From: Acholeplasmataceae bacterium
GTDB lineage: Bacteria > Bacillota_I > Bacilli_A > ML615J-28 > CAG-698
Length of the DNA: 49,003 nucleotides
Direction of reading: 5' to 3'
Assembly: GCA_012841865.1 (NCBI GenBank)
Contig: DUTX01000159.1
Span: 1 to 49,003 of the forward strand
This document shows, in pieces, positions 34,381 through 43,147 of this stretch. The notes beneath the pieces were generated by a model that worked only from the letters and a program-made list of their open reading frames with translations, did no database searches and had not been told where the DNA came from. Each line of letters starts with the position of its first letter. Within the stretch, counting starts at the first letter, position 1. The position numbers and the translations under genes were made by a program.

Positions 34381-34601
34381 ACAGAAGTAAACGAAATGCG
34401 AAGTTTTATAATGAAGGAAAAATGTTAAATATCGATGAAAATCGTGATAATTCTGAAAGAAAATATTCAGTTCCCGAGTCAACAAAACTTTCTAATAACA
34501 ATGATTATCCGAATGTCGAGTTTGCTAGAGATAATCCGACTTGCGAGGAAGAATTTGAAAGGGCGCGTCGGGAACGTAATAAAACAAAAAATTTGAAATA
34601 A
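34377..34601 (+). CDS. Small hydrophilic protein of unknown function
   Basis: The product has 74 residues, rich in Asn, Glu, Arg and Lys, with no membrane or signal segment and one Cys. The C-terminal part (VEFARDNPTCEEEFERARRER) is probably helical and vaguely recalls small YfhD-like proteins of Bacillus. That likeness is too weak to name it. An exact AGGAGG lies upstream and a terminator follows at the stop. The start is inside a long hairpin. It lies 63 bases after the transporter ATPase and may share its lysine control. Confidence 0.6.
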   Translation: MDRSKRNAKFYNEGKMLNIDENRDNSERKYSVPESTKLSNNNDYPNVEFARDNPTCEEEFERARRERNKTKNLK

Positions 34602-34635
34602 AGCTGAATTTCCGAAAGGAACTTCGGCTTTTTTA
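34601..34635 (+). terminator. Terminator after the small hydrophilic protein gene
   Basis: Stem aagctgaa/ttcggctt (one G-U) with an inner ttcc/ggaa pairing is followed by a T-run. Confidence 0.8.
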
Positions 34636-34746
34636 CATACTTGGGGGAAACAATATCTAATATTTAATTATATTTATTTGCTATTGTTGCAGCGCTTCTG
34701 AAACCCTAAAGCATCCTCGCTAATCTATAAACAGTTAAACAATAAG

Positions 34747-34768
34747 CCAATTTTTAATTGGTTTTTTA
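34747..34768 (+). terminator. Orphan terminator-like hairpin before the hybrid kinase
   Basis: ccaatt/aattgg with loop ttt is followed by six T. No gene ends just upstream. It could end an unseen short RNA from 34640-34746, for which I see no good promoter. Confidence 0.4.
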
Positions 34769-34818
34769 AATTTTAACTATCTAGTGAAAATATTATTATC
34801 TAGATAAAGTGTTATTCC

Positions 34819-34847
34819 TTGCAAGAGCGTGTAATTTTTGGTAAAAT
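34819..34847 (+). promoter_or_regulatory. Promoter of the hybrid kinase gene
   Basis: TTGCAA (34819-34824) and TAAAAT (34842-34847) are spaced by 17 bases, 21 bases before the ATG. Confidence 0.65.
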
Positions 34848-34868
34848 ATCCAAAAGAGGAGGGGGTAT

Positions 34869-35963
34869 ATGTTTGATATGAATCGGGCTATTTCTGTGAT
34901 TATGCATGAAATTAAAAGCCCGCTTAATGCTATTATGGGGATAGTTGAAATGGCAAAAATTAGAGGAACGACTGAAAAAAAATATCTCGAATACCTTGAA
35001 CAGATTAAAAGTATTTCTATGTATATGATTTCCTTAAGTAATAATATCTTGGAAAATTTTAAACAAAATTATAAAGCGCCAAAGCAAGTTAAAGAAAATT
35101 TCTTTTTAGGTGGGCTCACGGATGAAGTGACCAATATTTTCCGATGTCAGTTCCATAAGAAAAATATGGATTTTCATTACGAAATCGATGAAGGCGGAAA
35201 TTGTGTTGTTTTAGGAGACAGTTTAAAACTAAAACAAATTCTAATCAACATTCTAGCGAATTCGGTAAAATTTACGCCAAATGGCGGCAGAATCGAGTTT
35301 TTAGTTAAGACAACACAAAATGACGTTAAGCTTGAAGCAGAGTTTAAAATCCGTGATAACGGCCCCGGTATGAGTGCCGAATTTTTAGAGCGGATTTTTC
35401 TTCCTTTTGTTCAAGAAGATAACAATAAATGCGGGACCGGCTTAGGATTGATGATTGTCCATCAATATGTTCAACAATTGGGAGGAACGATTGATGTGAA
35501 GAGCAAAAAAGGGGAAGGTACGGAGTTTGTTGTTAATCTCAGCCTCGAATACGGCGAAAAACAAAAGCAAAGTGAGAATAATTTTTCTTCAAAAAGAATT
35601 TTGCTGGTTGATGATTCGATGATAAATCTTGAAGTTGTAAGTTTTATTTTAAAGGAAAAGGGTGTGGAAATAGATGTTGCGAGCAACGGAAAAATTGCTT
35701 TTGATAAATTTGTGGAGTCAGATGAAAATCACTATGATTTGATTTTAATGGATATGCGGATGCCAGTTTTAAGCGGCTGTGAAGCAACAAAGGCGATTCG
35801 CACCTTAACGCGGAAGGATGCGCAAGAGATAAAAATTATCGGTTTTTCTTCAAACTCCCTCAATGAAGACATTTGTGAGGCCTTAGCAAGCGGAATGAAC
35901 GATTATGTTTGTAAGCCTATTGAAGCAGCCAAACTTTATAAAATACTGGACAAATACTTGTAA
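34869..35963 (+). CDS. Soluble hybrid histidine kinase with receiver domain
   Basis: The protein has 364 residues and no membrane segment. The H-box is at the very N-terminus (MHEIKSPLNAI, His13), with an ATPase domain to about residue 225: N-box ILANSVKFTPNGG, DNGPGM, GTGLGLMIVHQYV. A receiver domain (about 240-364) carries ILLVDD, the phospho-acceptor LILMDMRMP and the conserved Lys in YVCKPIE. There is no sensor domain and no DNA-binding output. Input must come from a partner or the cytoplasm, and phosphate may pass to a separate HPt or response regulator not found here. GAGGAGGGGG precedes the ATG. It is a single-gene unit. Confidence 0.88.
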   Translation: MFDMNRAISVIMHEIKSPLNAIMGIVEMAKIRGTTEKKYLEYLEQIKSISMYMISLSNNILENFKQNYKAPKQVKENFFLGGLTDEVTNIFRCQFHKKNMDFHYEIDEGGNCVVLGDSLKLKQILINILANSVKFTPNGGRIEFLVKTTQNDVKLEAEFKIRDNGPGMSAEFLERIFLPFVQEDNNKCGTGLGLMIVHQYVQQLGGTIDVKSKKGEGTEFVVNLSLEYGEKQKQSENNFSSKRILLVDDSMINLEVVSFILKEKGVEIDVASNGKIAFDKFVESDENHYDLILMDMRMPVLSGCEATKAIRTLTRKDAQEIKIIGFSSNSLNEDICEALASGMNDYVCKPIEAAKLYKILDKYL

Positions 35964-36002
35964 GCGACAATTTCCGCTAATTTTCTTTTCTTTTTAATTG
36001 TA

Positions 36003-36031
36003 TTGATTTTTTTGCCATTTAATAGTATAAT
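36003..36031 (+). promoter_or_regulatory. Promoter of the ylmE-deoD operon
   Basis: TTGATT (36003-36008) and TATAAT (36026-36031) are spaced by 17 bases. The leader of about 70 bases holds a hairpin (ttttcgattt/aaatcggaaa, near 36061-36084). Confidence 0.75.
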
Positions 36032-36106
36032 AATAATGTCTAGTAAAATATAATTCCAATTTTTCGATTTAATAAAAATCGGAAAATAAAGATAGAAGGT
36101 GTTAAT

Positions 36107-36757
36107 GTGGGAATTAGAGAACAAGCAAAAAAAGTAAGGGAGTCTTTAAAAGACTATCCCCATGTTGAGGTAATTGCCGCGACCAAATACATGAATATCG
36201 AACAGACCAAAGAGTTGGTTGAGGCGGGAATCTACAATTTGGGTGAAAACCGTACCGATATGTTTCTCGAAAAATACGAAGCACTGAAAGATAATCCGAA
36301 CGTTAAATGGCATTTTTTCGGGGTTGTACAAACCCGAAAAATCAGAGATATCGCGAATAAAATTGAATGTTTGCATTCTTTAGATAAACTCTCGCTCGCA
36401 ATCGAACTTGATAAGAAATTAACCAAACCTTTGGATTGCTTTGTTCAGGTTAATATTTCCGAGGAACCGAACAAAAGCGGCGTCCCGGTAAATAAGGTCA
36501 AAACCTTTATTAAACAACTGGAAAAATATCCGAAAATTCGGGTTATCGGTTTAATGTGTATTGCGAAACTGACATTTGATGAAGATGTTTTAAGAAAATC
36601 CTTTACAAAAATGCAGAAACTAAAAGAAGAAATAGAAAGTATGAACCTTCCTTATGCCCCCTGCCATGAATTATCTATGGGGATGAGCAATGATTATCGG
36701 ATTGCCGTTCAATACGGTGCTACGAAAGTTAGGTTGGGCAGAGTCTTTTTAATATAA
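36107..36757 (+). CDS. ylmE: YggS/YlmE family PLP-binding protein
   Basis: The protein has 216 residues from GTG 36107 with GAAGG upstream. VEVIAATKYMNIEQ carries the PLP-binding Lys of this alanine-racemase-fold family. GENRTDMFLEKYE, WHFFGVVQTRK, VNISEEPNKSGV and ELSMGMSNDYRIAVQYGATKVRLG are standard. These proteins balance pyridoxal phosphate and amino acid pools in the cytoplasm. The gene opens the conserved division cluster ylmE-sepF-yggT-ylmH of Gram-positive bacteria. Confidence 0.92.
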   Translation: MGIREQAKKVRESLKDYPHVEVIAATKYMNIEQTKELVEAGIYNLGENRTDMFLEKYEALKDNPNVKWHFFGVVQTRKIRDIANKIECLHSLDKLSLAIELDKKLTKPLDCFVQVNISEEPNKSGVPVNKVKTFIKQLEKYPKIRVIGLMCIAKLTFDEDVLRKSFTKMQKLKEEIESMNLPYAPCHELSMGMSNDYRIAVQYGATKVRLGRVFLI

Positions 36758-36779
36758 AGAGTAATTAAGGAGTAGACAG

Positions 36780-37151
36780 ATGGGAATTTTCAAAAAAAGG
36801 AAAAAAAGCAATAAAATTGAATTTTCGGAATATAATAATAAGGAAAAAGGTGGAAAAAATCGTTCCAGTCTTCTGACCTCTTTTGATCGTATGGAATACA
36901 GCATTGTTACCGAAAATTCAAAAGAAACATTATTGAAAATATGTGATACCATTCTGTCCGGAAAAGCCGTACTTGCAAATTTTGATAAGCTCGATCCCGA
37001 GGATGCAAACGAAATGTTGCCTTTCATCTCCGGCGTTGTTTATGCGACCAGAGGGGAAATCTACCGCCTTGATGAAAGACTGTTTCTCTTTGGACGCAAA
37101 GAAGAATTTGAAGACGGCTCATTATATCAATATGTTGAGGATACAAAATGA
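36780..37151 (+). CDS. sepF: Cell division protein SepF
   Basis: The protein has 123 residues. An amphipathic N-terminus (MGIFKKRKK, basic) fits the membrane-binding end, then a linker, then the core at about 45-120 (LLKICDTILSGKAVLANFDKLD, ending in ATRGEIYRLDERLFLFG). SepF tethers and bundles FtsZ at the septum. AAGGAG lies 7 bases upstream. The stop overlaps yggT (ATGA). Confidence 0.92.
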   Translation: MGIFKKRKKSNKIEFSEYNNKEKGGKNRSSLLTSFDRMEYSIVTENSKETLLKICDTILSGKAVLANFDKLDPEDANEMLPFISGVVYATRGEIYRLDERLFLFGRKEEFEDGSLYQYVEDTK

Positions 37152-37402
37152 CCTTAAGCTTTATAATTAATATTATTTATTTCTTACTTTTGCTTTATGG
37201 CGGCATTATGTCCTTAAGCATAATTCTTTCCTGGATACCGGGAGCTTTTGAAATCAAATTTTTCCGTCAGCTTCGAAAAATCAGCGATTGGTATTTGGGA
37301 CCATTTCGCGGTAAACTGATTGTTGGTGTAATTGATTTTACTCCGATGATTGGTTTAATGATATATAGTTTTATTATGAACCTATTAAGCATATGGATTT
37401 AA
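37148..37402 (+). CDS. ylmG: YggT/YlmG family membrane protein
   Basis: The protein has 84 residues with two membrane helices (about 3-27 and 58-82). The conserved loop between them reads SIILSWIPG then WYLGPFRG. Its role is unclear, though it is linked to division and membrane organisation through its fixed place after sepF. It overlaps sepF by 4 bases and ylmH by 10 bases. Confidence 0.9.
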   Translation: MTLSFIINIIYFLLLLYGGIMSLSIILSWIPGAFEIKFFRQLRKISDWYLGPFRGKLIVGVIDFTPMIGLMIYSFIMNLLSIWI

Positions 37403-38097
37403 AAGTTGAAAATTTATTAAAAAATGGGCATCAAGGCCCAATTTTAAGTAAGTTTCTGACACTTGATGAACAAAAGAATCTGACATCGAAATCACTTCAG
37501 ATCTTTTTTTCAGAAACTTATCCCGAGGAAGAAAGAAGAAGAGCTTTCCTTTGTCCGCTCGGCCTTGATATCCAACCCGATTTTCAAATTGATATCATCG
37601 AAATCAAATCCCCAAAGCCCTTGCGTCATTCTGAAATATTGGGAGCGACACTTGCGACCGGGATTTCTAGGGAAGTAGTTGGCGATATCATTGTCGGTGA
37701 AGAAAAATCGTATCTGCTTGTTACCTCAGAGATCAGCAGATACCTTTTAGATAATCTGAACAGAGTCGGGAAATATTACGTTGAAGTTAAAAAAGTTGAT
37801 AAATTGGAAGCGGTAGTAAATCAAAATTATCATTCCGCTTCCATAATTGTACCCGGGCTTCGTCTCGATAGCATCCTTGCAAAGAGTTTGCATCTTTCTC
37901 GAGCTAATGCTCAAGAACTAATCAGAACCGGAAGGGTTAAGGTTAACGGAAAGATTAATCTTAATCGTGATTATCTCTGCAAACAAGACGATTTGCTTTC
38001 AATCACCCGTTTTGGAAGAGTGGTTATCGGCGAGATTACGGGAAAAACAAGAAAAGATAATCTAATCCTAAATATTGAAATAACTAGATCAAAGTAG
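37393..38097 (+). CDS. ylmH: S4-domain RNA-binding protein YlmH
   Basis: The protein has 234 residues. The N-terminal two thirds carry the YlmH region (RRAFLCPLGLDIQPDFQIDII, given here in two parts as RRAFLCPLGL and DIQPDFQIDII; then HSEILGATLATGISREVVGDI). The C-terminal S4 domain is at about 155-215 (RLDSILAKSLHLSRANAQELI and RTGRVKVNGK). YlmH binds ribosomal RNA and is associated with rescue of stalled 50S subunits. DivIVA, which often stands next, is missing, and ileS follows after 14 bases. Confidence 0.9.
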   Translation: MDLKVENLLKNGHQGPILSKFLTLDEQKNLTSKSLQIFFSETYPEEERRRAFLCPLGLDIQPDFQIDIIEIKSPKPLRHSEILGATLATGISREVVGDIIVGEEKSYLLVTSEISRYLLDNLNRVGKYYVEVKKVDKLEAVVNQNYHSASIIVPGLRLDSILAKSLHLSRANAQELIRTGRVKVNGKINLNRDYLCKQDDLLSITRFGRVVIGEITGKTRKDNLILNIEITRSK

Positions 38098-38111
38098 ATA
38101 AGGAGAAAATC

Positions 38112-40856
38112 ATGAGCAAAGATTATAAAGATACGCTATTAATGATGAAGACAGCTTTCTCGATGCGCGCTAATTTAACCGAGAAGGAACCGCAAATTCA
38201 AAAGCACTGGGAAGAAAAAGATGTTTACCGGAAAGTTTTAGAAAAAAACCAAGGACATCCGGTTTATAATCTTCACGACGGTCCTCCCTATGCGAACGGC
38301 GACATCCATGTCGGTCATGCTCTGAACAAAATTTTAAAAGACTTTGTCATCAGATACCGGAGCATGAACGGGTTTTATGCTCCTTATATACCCGGTTGGG
38401 ATACCCATGGTCTTCCGATCGAAACTGCGCTTACTAAGAATAAAAAAGTTAACCGTAAAGCAATGTCGATCCCCGAATTTCGGAAGCTTTGCGAAGAATA
38501 TGCTTTAAAACAAGTTGAAAAGCAGAAACTGGACTTTAAGAGGCTTGGAATTTTGGGTGATTGGGATAATCCTTATCTCACCTTAAACAAAGAATATGAA
38601 GCCGAACAAATCCGGATCTTCGGAAAGATGGTAGCTCAAGGCCTTGTTTTCAAAGGTTTAAAACCTGTTTATTGGTCCCCTTCCAGCGAATCAGCGCTTG
38701 CGGAAGCGGAAATCGAATATCACGATAAAGTTTCCCCTTCCATCTATCTTGCTTTTAAAGTTTTGGATGGCAAGAACCTGCTTTCGAGTGACTGCGAACT
38801 CGTCATTTGGACAACCACCCCCTGGACCATCCCTGCTAACCTCGCCGTGAGCGTCCATCCAGAATTTGAATATGTGGTCTTGTTTGCGGGTGAAAGATAT
38901 CTCGTTGTCGCAAAAGAACTGGTCGAAGCTTTTGTGGAAGCAGTTGGCTATAAAGACCATAAAATCATTAAAACCATTACCGGTATTGAGCTTGAAGGAA
39001 TCACTTATTCTCATCCTTTAAACGGCAAAGTCTGTCCCGTTGTTTTAGCGGATTACGTGACGCTTGAAAGTGGAACCGGACTTGTTCATACCGCTCCCGG
39101 ACACGGTGAAGACGACTTTATGACCGGGAAAAAATATGATCTCGAGACTCTTTGCGTCGTTGACGAAAAAGGTTATATGACTGAAGAAGCCGGAGAGTTT
39201 GCTGGGATCTTCTATGAAAAAGCCAATGATGTGATTATTGAACGCTTATATGAAGTCGGAAGTCTACTCCAGCATAGTAAAGTAACTCATAGTTATCCCC
39301 ATGACTGGCGGACACATAAACCGATTATTTTTAGAGCTACTTCCCAATGGTTTGCTTCGATTGATGCATTAAAGGAAGATATGCTCGAAGCGATTAAAAC
39401 GGTTACCTGGATTCCGGCTTGGGGCGAAGCCCGTATGGAAAACATGGTTAAAGATCGGAAAGAATGGTGTATTTCCCGACAAAGAGTCTGGGGCGTTCCG
39501 ATTCCGGTGTTTTATGCGGAAGACGGAAGCGCAATCCTTGATGAAGATGTAATCAATCATGTTGCTGATTTGTTTGCAGAACACGGATCCTCAGTTTGGT
39601 GGGAAAAAGAAGCAAAAGATTTGCTTCCGGAAGGATACTCTAACTCGCACAGTCCGAATAATATCTTTACCAAAGAAACAGATATTATGGATGTTTGGTT
39701 TGACTCGGGTTCATCGCATCATGCGAGCATGGTCTTATCTGGTCAAACATATCCTGCGGATCTTTATCTTGAAGGCTCGGACCAATATCGAGGTTGGTTT
39801 AATTCCAGTCTATCGACGGGAATCGCGATTACGAAAAAAGCGCCTTACCGTGCCGTTTTAACCCATGGATTTGTTCTTGACGGCGAAGGTCGGAAAATGA
39901 GTAAGTCGCTTGGAAATAGTGTCGACCCCCAAGATATGATTCGAATGTTCGGTGCCGATATTCTCCGCTTATGGGTTGCCGGTTCTGAATATACAGCCGA
40001 TATCCGTATCTCCAATGAAATCATGAAACAGGCTGCGGAAAATTATCGGAAGATTCGAAATACTTTCCGGTTCTTGCTCGGAAATCTTTCCGATTTCAAT
40101 CCGGAAAATGATCGGATTCCTTATGAGCAAATGCCTGAAATTGATCAAGTTATGATGAATCTATTAAATAATTTGATCGACAAGGTTGTAAAAGCCTATG
40201 AGAATTATCAATTTGATGAAGTTTACCGTTCGATTTTGACCTATATGACAAACGAACTTTCCGCATTTTACCTTGACTTTACAAAAGACGTTCTTTATAT
40301 CGAAACGGTTGATAATCCGGAAAGAAGAAGCATTCAAACAGTGTTCTATGAAAATCTTTCGGCACTTGTAAGGTTACTCACTCCGATTATCCCGCATACA
40401 ACCGAAGAAGTATATTCGCATATACCTTATGAAAAAGAAGAGAGCGTATATTTTACGAATATGCCGAAATCACTCCGTTATGCAAACGGAACGGTCTTGC
40501 TGAATAAATACGAACTATTCAAAGATTTACGGAGTGATGTCTTAAAAGCTTTAGAAGAAGCCCGTAACAATAAGATTATTGGTAAATCACTCGCCAGCAA
40601 GGTCGTGTTGAAACCTTCGGAAGCGACACTAAAACTCTTAAATAGTTTTAAGGTTGATCTTGCGAAAGTATTTATCGTATCTGAATTCGTTGTTACAAAC
40701 GAAGATCTTGAAGGCGATGAATATAAATCGGGTATTATTCAAATCAGCGCCCGCGAAGGACATGTTTGTGGTCGCTGTTGGAAGGTAGTCGATGAAGTAA
40801 ACGAAGAAGAACTTTGCAATCGTTGTAATAAAATTATTAAAATAATGAGGTCATAG
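38112..40856 (+). CDS. ileS: Isoleucyl-tRNA synthetase
   Basis: The enzyme charges tRNA-Ile. The protein has 914 residues, the normal bacterial length. PPYANGDIHVGHA holds the HIGH motif, TTTPWTIPANLAV belongs to the editing (CP1) domain, and KMSKSLGNSVDP is the KMSKS loop. A C-terminal zinc finger is visible as CGRCW and CNRC. This is the standard bacterial type with an intact zinc site. AAGGAG precedes the ATG. No T-box is present, so control comes from the ylmE promoter. It shares a 1-base gap with the next gene. Confidence 0.97.
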   Translation: MSKDYKDTLLMMKTAFSMRANLTEKEPQIQKHWEEKDVYRKVLEKNQGHPVYNLHDGPPYANGDIHVGHALNKILKDFVIRYRSMNGFYAPYIPGWDTHGLPIETALTKNKKVNRKAMSIPEFRKLCEEYALKQVEKQKLDFKRLGILGDWDNPYLTLNKEYEAEQIRIFGKMVAQGLVFKGLKPVYWSPSSESALAEAEIEYHDKVSPSIYLAFKVLDGKNLLSSDCELVIWTTTPWTIPANLAVSVHPEFEYVVLFAGERYLVVAKELVEAFVEAVGYKDHKIIKTITGIELEGITYSHPLNGKVCPVVLADYVTLESGTGLVHTAPGHGEDDFMTGKKYDLETLCVVDEKGYMTEEAGEFAGIFYEKANDVIIERLYEVGSLLQHSKVTHSYPHDWRTHKPIIFRATSQWFASIDALKEDMLEAIKTVTWIPAWGEARMENMVKDRKEWCISRQRVWGVPIPVFYAEDGSAILDEDVINHVADLFAEHGSSVWWEKEAKDLLPEGYSNSHSPNNIFTKETDIMDVWFDSGSSHHASMVLSGQTYPADLYLEGSDQYRGWFNSSLSTGIAITKKAPYRAVLTHGFVLDGEGRKMSKSLGNSVDPQDMIRMFGADILRLWVAGSEYTADIRISNEIMKQAAENYRKIRNTFRFLLGNLSDFNPENDRIPYEQMPEIDQVMMNLLNNLIDKVVKAYENYQFDEVYRSILTYMTNELSAFYLDFTKDVLYIETVDNPERRSIQTVFYENLSALVRLLTPIIPHTTEEVYSHIPYEKEESVYFTNMPKSLRYANGTVLLNKYELFKDLRSDVLKALEEARNNKIIGKSLASKVVLKPSEATLKLLNSFKVDLAKVFIVSEFVVTNEDLEGDEYKSGIIQISAREGHVCGRCWKVVDEVNEEELCNRCNKIIKIMRS

Positions 40857-40857
40857 G

Positions 40858-41715
40858 ATGGCAATTTATATTCATTTCTTTAGGGATAGCGGTTTAGAAA
40901 AATTAGATTTTCTAAAAGTCTTTGAATTTTTCGAATCCTATCCAAACTTTAAAATCTTTTACACCGACGAGGAAGTGCAAATTGATTATCGCGATGATGA
41001 TTTTAAATTTGCCTATCGTTATCTGATTACCAAAAAGTCACGGGTCAGCCAGATTTATAAATTGAATCCTCAATATCTGAATGTAAATTTCTTACTCGAA
41101 CTTCCGGTATTGGTCCCATCCTTTTTAGTAAAGGAAATTTTAGCCTTAACGCAGAAACTATGTAAACTCTTCGATTTGGAGATTTACAATGATGTATTCC
41201 AAGATGTTCAACCCTTTAACCTTGCGGATGTTGTAGTTTTGTTTGAAAATATGCGGCGCGAGGCGATTGCTCAATACGGAATGCAGGATAAACTTTCGTT
41301 TGAAAAGGACAAGCTCGACGAAGTTTGTCGTTACCAAAGGTCAGTTGCAAGTTTACGCGAATACTACCATAATGAAGTCGAAGTCAATCTCGTGGAACCG
41401 ATTATTGATAAAATAACAAATGAATACGGTATTTCGGTTGTTTGGAACGCCGGTGTTCCAACGGTTTTTCCGCCACATTTAAGTTATATTTATGTTAAGG
41501 AAGAACAAAACATTCCTTTCCTTGTCAGAAGGAAAGACTTTATGAGCATTATGGGTAAATACTTAATCGAAATCGTAAATTTTCTGCCTGATATGTATAT
41601 CTTAAAACCCAAACAAGCGAAAGCCTCTCGTAAAGTGCTCAATAAACTGCGCAAAGTCGCGATTATTGACCAAAATTTTAAATCGGTTCGGCTTGCGAAT
41701 TTGATCGACATTTAG
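40858..41715 (+). CDS. Unknown cytoplasmic protein in the ileS-deoC operon
   Basis: I do not recognise this 285-residue protein. It has no signal peptide and no membrane helix. The first third is rich in Phe, Tyr and Asp. The middle (about 120-175) is helical and contains a stretch of charged residues. A basic end follows (KPKQAKASRKVLNKLRK), which could bind nucleic acid. The ATG lies one base after the ileS stop with TGAGGT upstream, so it is translated with the synthetase. Its place between ileS and deoC gives no clear hint. Confidence 0.65.
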   Translation: MAIYIHFFRDSGLEKLDFLKVFEFFESYPNFKIFYTDEEVQIDYRDDDFKFAYRYLITKKSRVSQIYKLNPQYLNVNFLLELPVLVPSFLVKEILALTQKLCKLFDLEIYNDVFQDVQPFNLADVVVLFENMRREAIAQYGMQDKLSFEKDKLDEVCRYQRSVASLREYYHNEVEVNLVEPIIDKITNEYGISVVWNAGVPTVFPPHLSYIYVKEEQNIPFLVRRKDFMSIMGKYLIEIVNFLPDMYILKPKQAKASRKVLNKLRKVAIIDQNFKSVRLANLIDI

Positions 41716-41724
41716 GAGGAAGAA

Positions 41725-42387
41725 ATGAATAATAAATTGATTGATCATACATTGTTGAAAGCAAATGCCACGCTTACTGATATTAAAAAACTTTGTGAAG
41801 AAGCAAGAGAACATCACTTTAAAAGCGTCTGCGTTAATCCGGGGTTTGTAAAAAGAGCGAAAGAATTTTTGGCCGGAAGTGATGTTTTAGTTTGCACCGT
41901 TATCGGTTTTCCTCTCGGCGCTAATACCATTGAAACCAAAGTTTTTGAAACCGAACAAGCCGTTAATGAAGGTGCCGATGAAATTGATATGGTAATTAAT
42001 ATCAGCAAAGCGAAGGAACATGATTTTTCCTATCTGGAAAAAGAAATTAGAGCCGTTGTCGAGGCAGCAAACAAAAGAACCGTCAAAGTGATTATTGAAA
42101 CTTGTTATCTCACTGACGAGGAAAAGGTTGCAGCTTGTAAAGCGGCAGCAGAGGCCGGAGCAGATTTTGTGAAAACTTCGACCGGTTTTGGGACCGGCGG
42201 CGCAACGGTAGAAGATGTTGCTTTAATGCGAAAGTCTGTTCCCGTAAAGATGGGTGTTAAAGCCAGCGGTGGCATCCGGACTAAAGAAGCTCTTGAAGCA
42301 ATGGTAGCTGCCGGCGCAAACAGAATCGGAGCCTCGGCTGGAATAAAATTGATTGAAGGAGGAAGTCATGGCGACGCCGCATATTGA
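41725..42387 (+). CDS. deoC: Deoxyribose-phosphate aldolase
   Basis: The enzyme splits 2-deoxyribose-5-phosphate to acetaldehyde and glyceraldehyde-3-phosphate. The protein has 220 residues. [11 protein letters not shown] at the N-terminus, [18 protein letters not shown], the Schiff-base strand [13 protein letters not shown] and VKASGGIRT are standard. AGGAGGA precedes the ATG. It overlaps deoD by 20 bases. The two enzymes act in series to recover carbon from deoxynucleosides. Confidence 0.95.
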   Translation: MNNKLIDHTLLKANATLTDIKKLCEEAREHHFKSVCVNPGFVKRAKEFLAGSDVLVCTVIGFPLGANTIETKVFETEQAVNEGADEIDMVINISKAKEHDFSYLEKEIRAVVEAANKRTVKVIIETCYLTDEEKVAACKAAAEAGADFVKTSTGFGTGGATVEDVALMRKSVPVKMGVKASGGIRTKEALEAMVAAGANRIGASAGIKLIEGGSHGDAAY

Positions 42388-43078
42388 GGTAAATGATAAA
42401 AATTTGTTTGGTAAAACCGTACTTATGCCAGGGGACCCCTTAAGAGCCAAATTTGTTGCGGAAACATATTTAACAGATATTAAATTAATCAATCAAGTCC
42501 GCAATATGTTTGCTTATACAGGTAATTATCAAGGCAAGAAAATTACCGTTATGGGATCGGGTATGGGCATGCCCAGTATTGGAATTTACTCTTACGAATT
42601 GTATAAATTTTATGATGTTGAAAATATTATCAGAATCGGCTCTTGTGGAGCGTATGATCCAAACCTGAAACTCTATGATGTAATCATTGCTCGTGATGCT
42701 TATAGCGAATCTAGTTTCGCTAAAGTGGCTTATAATTATCCTGAAAATATCCTTCCTGCATCAGAGCATCTGGTTCAGGCCTTAAATGCCTCCGCCAAAA
42801 AACTAGCAATCCCTGTAACTAATGCTACGATTCATTCTTCCGATGTATTTTATCGCCATCAGGGAGATGTATTCCGCGATGTTCGCGATAAACACGGATG
42901 TGTAGCTGTTGAGATGGAAAGTTTCGCTTTGTTTGCAAATGCGCGTTTCCTCGGGAAGCACGCAGCCTGCATTCTGACTGTTTCTGATTCACTCGTTACA
43001 AAGGAAGAAACAACTGCAGAAGAGCGTCAAACTTCCTTCCATAAAATGATGGAGATTGCACTTGATTCCGCAAAATAG
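42368..43078 (+). CDS. deoD: Purine nucleoside phosphorylase (DeoD type)
   Basis: The enzyme phosphorolyses purine (deoxy)nucleosides to base and (deoxy)ribose-1-phosphate. ATG 42368, inside the deoC end with AAGGAGGAAG upstream, gives 236 residues. The in-frame codon at 42353 lies before the ribosome site. Landmarks are [49 protein letters not shown] and LTVSDSLVT with the catalytic Asp. It belongs to the hexameric PNP family. A strong terminator ends the ylmE-deoD operon directly after the stop. Confidence 0.95.
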   Translation: MATPHIEVNDKNLFGKTVLMPGDPLRAKFVAETYLTDIKLINQVRNMFAYTGNYQGKKITVMGSGMGMPSIGIYSYELYKFYDVENIIRIGSCGAYDPNLKLYDVIIARDAYSESSFAKVAYNYPENILPASEHLVQALNASAKKLAIPVTNATIHSSDVFYRHQGDVFRDVRDKHGCVAVEMESFALFANARFLGKHAACILTVSDSLVTKEETTAEERQTSFHKMMEIALDSAK

Positions 43079-43101
43079 TGGGGAGACCCCACTATTTTTT
43101 T
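43076..43101 (+). terminator. Terminator of the ylmE-deoD operon
   Basis: A GC-rich 8-bp stem (tagtgggg/ccccacta) with loop aga is followed by seven T. The stop codon is part of the stem. Confidence 0.92.
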
Positions 43102-43147
43102 GGAATAATTTTCTAAAAAGGAACACAGAATAAACCTGGAGGCAGAT

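Noticed and set aside
38000-38112. T-box upstream of ileS
   Set aside because: The gap from ylmH is 14 bases, so there is no room for a leader.
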